A stretch of DNA of 64,000 nt from Fen-1254 sp963778945 (GTDB lineage: Bacteria > Bacteroidota > Ignavibacteria > UBA10030), in the NCBI GenBank assembly GCA_963778945.1, contig CAVZWL010000014.1:248001-312000 (forward strand), in the 5' to 3' direction. This document shows positions 58,895 through 64,000 of the stretch, in pieces. Each line of letters starts with the position of its first letter. The stretch's first letter is position 1. The notes under the pieces were generated by a model. That model was not told the DNA's origin. It searched no databases and worked only from the letters and a program-made list of their open reading frames with translations. The position numbers and the translations under genes were made by a program.

Positions 58895-61108
58895 TCAGAT
58901 TTTCCCAAAAGTATCGAAAAGGAAAACGGTTCCATTTTCTGTCCGCTCCAGATGCACTTTTCTGTTCAAGTATGGAAATTCTTCGCCGGGCATCCAATTC
59001 CCTTCGCCTCCGCTGTTTGTATATTTATATTCCAGATCCGTTCCGACCGGAAATTTCAACTCGATGGTCCAAATTCCATCCCCGTCTTTTTGATCTCCAT
59101 GTGTTCCGTCATCATAGAGCCGGACGCGGTTCGGCACCCAGTTCCCAAGCTGCTCATGATTCCCGGCGATATAGATGCTTTTGCGAACATAGTGGTCGCG
59201 TGCATCGCATTGGAAAAGCACTGTCACAAGGTCTCCGCTGCTTTGAGCCATAGTTCCCTGCTCAAGGGAACCGTGAGACTTTTCTGGCTGCGCTATAATC
59301 GGTTTAAATTTTCTCGGCGGCATTTTTCCTCCAGCCAATTCTGAAAATTTGTATATATTTTTTATGTGCGTTATGAATGCAATATCGAATGGGCGGTCTC
59401 CTGCCGGGGCATTTTGATCCGTCCCGTACCACCAGAACCAATCCGATCCCTCGGCTGCATAGAGAGATTCCCATGCACGATAGGCGTACCACGCCTTGGT
59501 TCCTGAACGAGGAACTTTTTTCTTCGGATCCGGCTGCGGCAGACCGGATACATCCAGATCTTTCCGGGCAGTGAGCAAATATTCCCACGCCTGATTTTCT
59601 TCATCTTCGCCGATCCAGGTATCGTAATTCGCATTGATCCATGACCCCGGCCAAAGCCGTTCGATTTTAGGAAATTTTGCTATGGAATGAGCAGGTATAT
59701 TCCTCTGCGGATTCCCTTTCATGTATTCGGTTACCGTCGTCGTTATCACCCGGCTGTCAGCGTGCAGTTCTGTTAGTTTCCGATATAATGCATTTTGGAA
59801 TGTCTTTCCGTCATTATCGAACCGGTACCATTCCCATGCGTTTTCGCCGTCCAGAATGACTGTAAGCAGGCGGTCAGGCTCATTCTCCTGAGGCAAATAG
59901 CGGAGCACATGCGCAATAAAATCGTTCGCAGCATCTTCGCCGTAATAATTCTTGTATACAAATCCGATTTTATCGCTTAATTCTGTTTCCCGAAAAACAA
60001 TGACTGTTCCGTCTTTTTTGCCTCCCCTGGATGCCGCGGCATACGGATAATAACACGGCTGCCCTTCCGGTTTTGAACGGGCCAATATTTTTTCATCCGT
60101 GGCAATCCATGATATTCCCTCACGCGCAAAAATAGGAAGTATTTCATGTGCCACCGATCCTTCACCCGGCCACATGCCTCTCGGATGGACACCGAATATT
60201 TCCTTAAAATATCGCATTGACTTCGCCACTTGAATTTCCGCATCTTGCGGGTACTGAAAACGGGCCGGCATAGGGTCAAGCGGCTGACAGGTTTTGGCAA
60301 TATCGGAATCGTAAAGGAGAGGCATAATCGGATGATAATACGGCGTCGTAATGATTTCTATCTGTCCTTTATGAGAACCGGGCCGATACATCAGTTTTTT
60401 ATGAAGCGGTACGATAGCCGCTAAAACTTTGACCGTTTCGGCAACGATCCGATTGCAGTCGTCTTCGGTAATCGTGCGGGCTGCAAAATAACAGCCGTGC
60501 TCATCCCTGTTCAGTAAATCGGCCAGGTCGAGTATGCTGCCGTCTGCCAGGACGTGCTTTCCTGCATAAAAATCCGGATCGAAATAGGCTGCATAAAACC
60601 AAAATTTGATTTCCCGCATATCCTGTTCGGTCAGGATTTCCAGTCCTCCATTCCAGAATTTTTTCTGAATGGCCTGATATTGCGGAAAGCGCGCAATCAT
60701 AACGTCGCTGATTCCGAATGCATTCCACACGTTTGTGAGAAGATACTTTTTATCCTCTGCTGAAAAATCAGCGGTCGGTTTGAGAGCCAGGTCGATCCAG
60801 GGATCGGTTTTTCCTCCGAATTGTTTAAAATATTTTTCGGTATCGATGCGGTTCTTTTTCCTATCCAGGGAGGGAGAAAGCCGGTTCACATAGCATTCCT
60901 GAAGCTGATAGAGGAGCGAAGAAGTCAAATTGACCGTATAATGAATATCAGGATAGCTCTGAGCAATAGAAGCCATGTCATAGTAGTCCTTCGTACCATG
61001 TGTTCTGACCCATGGGCCTTGTAATTGATCGCTTTCCGGATCGAGATACAGCGGCTGATGCTGGTGCCAGATAATATTAAGATATAACGTCCCTTTTTGA
61101 GTATTCAT
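58895..61108 (-). CDS. GH57 alpha-glucan hydrolase/transferase with C-terminal starch-binding domain
   Basis: The ATG at 61108 gives MNTQKGTLYLNIIWHQHQPL; 737 residues. GH57 regions: HQHQPLY (1), RGMWPGEGSV (2), ISWIATDEKIL with the likely nucleophile Glu (3), and VILDGENAWEWY with the likely acid Asp (4). A long middle insert separates them. The last ~100 residues (SIYIAGNHEQLGNWVPN, then LEYKYTNSGGEGNW) look like a CBM20/CBM48-type starch-binding module. No signal peptide is seen, so it is probably cytoplasmic and acts on glycogen or imported maltodextrins. Confidence 0.92.
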   Translation of the reverse strand: MNTQKGTLYLNIIWHQHQPLYLDPESDQLQGPWVRTHGTKDYYDMASIAQSYPDIHYTVNLTSSLLYQLQECYVNRLSPSLDRKKNRIDTEKYFKQFGGKTDPWIDLALKPTADFSAEDKKYLLTNVWNAFGISDVMIARFPQYQAIQKKFWNGGLEILTEQDMREIKFWFYAAYFDPDFYAGKHVLADGSILDLADLLNRDEHGCYFAARTITEDDCNRIVAETVKVLAAIVPLHKKLMYRPGSHKGQIEIITTPYYHPIMPLLYDSDIAKTCQPLDPMPARFQYPQDAEIQVAKSMRYFKEIFGVHPRGMWPGEGSVAHEILPIFAREGISWIATDEKILARSKPEGQPCYYPYAAASRGGKKDGTVIVFRETELSDKIGFVYKNYYGEDAANDFIAHVLRYLPQENEPDRLLTVILDGENAWEWYRFDNDGKTFQNALYRKLTELHADSRVITTTVTEYMKGNPQRNIPAHSIAKFPKIERLWPGSWINANYDTWIGEDEENQAWEYLLTARKDLDVSGLPQPDPKKKVPRSGTKAWYAYRAWESLYAAEGSDWFWWYGTDQNAPAGDRPFDIAFITHIKNIYKFSELAGGKMPPRKFKPIIAQPEKSHGSLEQGTMAQSSGDLVTVLFQCDARDHYVRKSIYIAGNHEQLGNWVPNRVRLYDDGTHGDQKDGDGIWTIELKFPVGTDLEYKYTNSGGEGNWMPGEEFPYLNRKVHLERTENGTVFLFDTFGKI

Positions 61109-61220
61109 GCTTTCTTGCGCCCAAGGATTACGATGCTTATTTTTCGATAAAGTACAGATATTCAAGTGAATGTCCAAGTTATGAAACAAAAAACTGAGAT
61201 ATCTGTATTGAGAGGATGGA

Positions 61221-61247
61221 AAAAAACGCCGGCAAAAGTTGCCGGCG
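61221..61247 (-). terminator. Terminator after the HU gene
   Basis: Perfect minus-strand hairpin CGCCGGCAAC / TTGCCGGCG (loop of a few bases) followed by six T. It separates the HU gene from the GH57 gene. Confidence 0.88.
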
Positions 61248-61273
61248 CTTCAAAAAAAACGATCAATCGTCGT

Positions 61274-61561
61274 TTACTTCTTGCTGAGAATTGCTTCTTT
61301 TGCGGCTTTCGCAACGCGGAATTTTACAACTGTTTTTGCCGGGATTTGAATTTGTTCGCCGGTAGCCGGATTACGGCCAATACGTGCTTTTCTATCAACG
61401 AGAACGAGCTTTCCAATTCCGGGCAATGTAAAAGAATTCTTCGCTTCCCGATACGCCAATGAAGCTATTTCTTCCAAAAGTGTTACTGCAACCTTTTTCT
61501 TTAAATCGAATTTGCTGGCTATATGCGCAGCAATTTGACTTTTGGTCATTGTTTTTCCCAT
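61274..61561 (-). CDS. HU/IHF-family DNA-binding protein
   Basis: About 95 residues of HU fold. The segment FTLPGIGKLVLVDRKARIGRNP spans the beta arm tip, and RNPATGEQIQIPAKTVVKF is the conserved HU signature. It dimerises and bends DNA without strong sequence specificity. Start at 61561 (MGKTMTKSQ) is used because AAGGGC lies upstream; the next Met (four codons on) is also possible. It has its own terminator and an AT-rich promoter region, as expected for a nucleoid protein. Confidence 0.95.
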   Translation of the reverse strand: MGKTMTKSQIAAHIASKFDLKKKVAVTLLEEIASLAYREAKNSFTLPGIGKLVLVDRKARIGRNPATGEQIQIPAKTVVKFRVAKAAKEAILSKK

Positions 61562-61919
61562 ATGCATGCCCTTATTATATTAGTGTTAGTGAATAGAAAA
61601 ATCCGAAGAGTAAAACTCTTCAGATTGCCTTAGATATATGCACAAAATATAGGGATTTTAACACAAATGTCAATAAGAAAATCGCTTATTTTCTTAAAAA
61701 AAAAATTAAGGGAATCCCCTAAGTCCATATTTCCTCTCAAAGTCGTCAAAAAAGGCCATTTTACGACATTTCATTATCTTTACGATTATTTTTAAAAAAC
61801 CTATTTTAGCAGCAATTTGCAAATTATGCGAATAAGCTCCACAGTTTCGCTGTATATACCCGCATTCGGAGTATCCAATGAATTGGAATGAGAACAGAAT
61901 ACAAAGGAAAAATTCTTTT
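61562..61919. other. Promoter region of the HU gene
   Basis: 358 bp, AT-rich, no ORF. A hairpin AATCCGAAGAG / CTCTTCAGATT at about 61600-61626 lies in the likely HU 5' leader and might influence expression; a T-rich run follows it on the minus strand. Confidence 0.4.
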
Positions 61920-62530
61920 AATCCGGAAAGTCAAAGACCTCCGGCAAAGCCGGAGGCTTGAAAAGATTGTGAACCGCTCAAAGCGGTTAAAAGTTTTTAT
62001 TCAAAAAATAGTCATTTGATCCATACGCCTGTCCGCGTCTTCCTGCTTTCGTATATATTCTCGTATCGCTTTTTCATCTTTGCCTACTGTCGACACAAAG
62101 AACCCTCGAGCCCAGAAATGCTCTCCCCCAAGTTTTTTTCTTCTCCTTGATATTCTCGCGCTATATGAATTGCGCTCTTTCCCTTGATATAGCCTATCAC
62201 TGAGCTTACCGCATACTTCGGAGGAACGCTTACCAGCATGTGAACATGATCCTCCAGCATATGCCCTTCTTCGATCCGGCTCTCCTTTTGTCGGGCTAAA
62301 TCGTGGAATACTTCCCCTAGATATCTGTAAATCACCTTGAATAGTATCTTCCGTCGATACTTCGGGATGAACACTACGTGATATTTGCATTCATACTTCG
62401 TGTGTTGTAAATTGTCTTGTCTATTCATCGGAATCTCCTATGTGCTTTGAGCTGTTCACACATATAGGAGATTCTTCTTTTTTCCGCAAAAGTCAAACGG
62501 GGATTCTGCAGAGCCGGGGGTTTACCCTAT
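61920..62530 (-). mobile_element. IS200/IS605-family insertion sequence
   Basis: About 600 bp with one transposase gene and subterminal hairpins on both sides: CCTCCGGC/GCCGGAGG at 61938-61956 downstream and GAATCTCCTATGTG/CACATATAGGAGATTC at 62431-62474 upstream. Both ends carry AGTCAAA followed by a GCCGG-containing motif. Such hairpin ends without inverted terminal repeats are typical for single-strand transposition by Y1 transposases. Exact boundaries are uncertain. Confidence 0.78.
62001..62428 (-). CDS. tnpA: IS200-type Y1 transposase TnpA (one frameshift)
   Basis: 142 residues after frame repair. N-terminal MNRQDNLQHTKYECKYHVVF and PKYRRKILF, then the HUH motif DHVHMLVSVPP and the catalytic Tyr in REYIRKQE. 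The frame breaks at an A7 stretch near 62137-62143 (GEEKNLGE against KKLGGEHFWARGFF). Read across, every conserved part of TnpA is present. It is therefore either a broken copy or a sequencing error like the others in this window. No TnpB accompanies it. Confidence 0.88.
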
Positions 62531-62565
62531 ATAATTAAACTATTATTTACTAGAATAAATACAAT

Positions 62566-62668
62566 TGCTATTTCAAAAAAATGATATTGTATTCCATGTG
62601 GATTCGTGCCGCGGAAATAATGCGCTTCTCTATGGCAAAACACAGTATTACTTAATTGAAGCAGCACT
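62566..62668 (+). repeat. Family A element, copy 5
   Basis: Left end TTGCTATTTCAAAAAAATGA, then TATTGTATTCCATG; right end TTAATTGAAGCAGCACTGG. A shorter version without the large central palindrome. It lies next to the IS200 element. Confidence 0.78.
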
Positions 62669-62850
62669 GGTCGCCATATTTTGTAGCGTGTAAGACCTTG
62701 CCAATTATAATGCCGCGCAAAAACGAGTGATTCATTTTAGGATGCTCTTTGCCGTGCCCTCTTTTTTATTTTTTTTGTTCATGTTTCTTTAAATCGTCGA
62801 TTGTATCTTGCATACGATGCTCTTTAAAGCGTACCAAAAGGGAGGCCTCA

Positions 62851-64000
62851 ATGAAATGGTATCGAATAATCTGTATCACCGTCGGCAGCTTTTTATGTAT
62901 TACTTCCGCCTATTGTTCCGCCGAAAAATATTGGCAGGCAGTTGACAGCGCTCTTTCCAACGGCCTTCCCCAAACTGCGGTTCGTAATCTTGATACAATT
63001 TTATCCATTGCCCAGAAGGAAAAACATTACGGCGAATGGCTTCACGCCTTATCCAAGAAAATTGTTATCGAAGCTTCTTTTCAGGGCGACAAGCCAGAAG
63101 AAAAAGTGAAAAGATTAAAAGCCGAATTCGTTCATGCCGATGCGAATACAAAGCCGCTCCTTCAGACGATACTTGCCCAGTGGTACTGGCAATATTACAA
63201 CCGCAATCGATGGCGTATCATAAATCGAACGGCAACCGAGAATATATCTGATAAAGATTTCACCACGTGGGACCTGCCGAAGATTTTTCAGGAAATCGAT
63301 TCGTTGTACGCCGCTGTTCTCAAAGATAAAATCCGACTGACAAAAATTCAGACAGAAGACTTTATTGGATTCCTGGAAAAAGGATCAATGCCGGCTGAAC
63401 TCAGACCGACACTGTACGATTTTATTGCTCAGGAGGCATTGACTTTCTATACGAGCGCCGAGCAGACAGCGGCGCTGCCTGAGGACGCATTTGAAATGAA
63501 TGCCGATACATCCGTGTTTTCTCAGGCCGAAGAATTTTTGAAATTCAAGCCGGCGGCTACAGATACAAGTTCGCCGAAATATAAGGCGCTGAAACTTTTC
63601 CAATCCTTGATGGCATATCATAAGAATAAAAAGAACATTGAATCCTTTGTCGATCTCGATATACAAAGACTTAAGTATATGAAGAATGCTGCATACGGCG
63701 AAGACCGTAATCAGATATTCATCCGGCTGTTAACAGATATTGTGGAGAACAATAAAAGCTATGCAGTTTCCAGTCTTGGCGCTTATGAACTTGCAAAAGC
63801 GTGGGCCGATCAAGGCGATTTGAGGAAAGCTTACGAAACTGCAAAGAAAGGATGGATCAGTTATCCCAATTCCATCGGAGGCATCTCCTGCCGCAACTAT
63901 ACCATTGAACTAACGGAAAAAACATTAATATTAACCGGCGAGAAATGCACCCCGCCCGGACCGTCAAAAATTCAGGTTTCTTACAAGAATTTCAGAAAGG
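62851..64000 (+). CDS. Bacterial alpha-2-macroglobulin-like protein, N-terminal part (runs off window)
   Basis: ATG at 62851 after GGGAGG starts MKWYRIICITVGSFLCITSA, a signal peptide. The 383 visible residues match the N-terminal region of the large Bacteroidetes alpha-2-macroglobulin family. The pattern is SALSNGLPQTAVRNLDTI, then a helical repeat region (AQWYWQYYNRNRWRI), and YPNSIGGISCRNYTIEL leading into the first macroglobulin domain (PPGPSKIQVSYKNFRK). Such proteins act in the periplasm as protease traps or surface proteins. The thioester region would lie beyond the window, so its presence cannot be judged. Confidence 0.85.
   Translation, partial: MKWYRIICITVGSFLCITSAYCSAEKYWQAVDSALSNGLPQTAVRNLDTILSIAQKEKHYGEWLHALSKKIVIEASFQGDKPEEKVKRLKAEFVHADANTKPLLQTILAQWYWQYYNRNRWRIINRTATENISDKDFTTWDLPKIFQEIDSLYAAVLKDKIRLTKIQTEDFIGFLEKGSMPAELRPTLYDFIAQEALTFYTSAEQTAALPEDAFEMNADTSVFSQAEEFLKFKPAATDTSSPKYKALKLFQSLMAYHKNKKNIESFVDLDIQRLKYMKNAAYGEDRNQIFIRLLTDIVENNKSYAVSSLGAYELAKAWADQGDLRKAYETAKKGWISYPNSIGGISCRNYTIELTEKTLILTGEKCTPPGPSKIQVSYKNFRK

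Overview
The window reads as a chromosomal piece from a Gram-negative bacterium of the Fibrobacteres-Chlorobi-Bacteroidetes (FCB) superphylum. It probably lies outside Bacteroidetes proper, for example in an Ignavibacteria/Chlorobi-like lineage. The pointers are a FecI/FecR/STN-TonB-receptor triad, a Bacteroidetes-style alpha-2-macroglobulin, DUF4783, DUF971 and DUF1844 proteins, an NtrY-like kinase, lipid A and LPS genes, and purine-rich Shine-Dalgarno sites. This placement is inference from gene content; no rRNA gene is present.

Layout. (1) 1-11400, all minus strand: pyrR-pyrB-pyrC behind an apparent PyrR attenuation leader, then a DUF4783 protein, a 1292-residue NtrY-like kinase, pgeF, glmS, an enoyl-ACP-reductase-like SDR and a truncated acyl-CoA dehydrogenase. 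(2) 11600-23250, accessory: secreted DUF11 protein, free-standing CZB zinc protein, sugar-binding fold without a DNA-binding domain, double-thioredoxin protein, three-repeat lipoprotein, O-methyltransferase, VOC protein, beta-propeller, PAS sensor. (3) 23300-29850, plastic: a DDE insertion sequence, two families of short inverted-repeat elements, tRNA-Val, a TPR protein, a pilin-like protein, tRNA-Ala and a broken tRNA-like duplicate carrying two hairpins. (4) 30388-34918: leuS, a family 2 glycosyltransferase, DUF1844 and nadK, tightly packed. (5) 36000-44800: a partner-switching module (two PP2C phosphatases, a STAS antagonist, an RsbW-like kinase) around cydAB, plus a MATE exporter. (6) 44800-54520: TPR membrane protein, tRNA-Arg, P-loop kinase, two secreted proteins (one a GH5-like hydrolase), and divergently a sigma/anti-sigma/TonB-receptor signalling set. 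(7) 54588-61561: heptosyltransferase-like and lipid A acyltransferase genes, YjbQ, a degenerate GH13 protein, a GH57 amylase and an HU protein. (8) 61900-64000: an IS200/IS605 element and the start of an alpha-2-macroglobulin-like gene.

A major caveat is that at least fifteen genes or gene parts are broken by one-base frameshifts. These include leuS, nadK and pyrR, which should be essential or conserved. Several shifts sit in homopolymers and others look like one extra base. The simplest reading is residual sequencing indels rather than mass pseudogenisation. Those genes are annotated as single loci across the shift.
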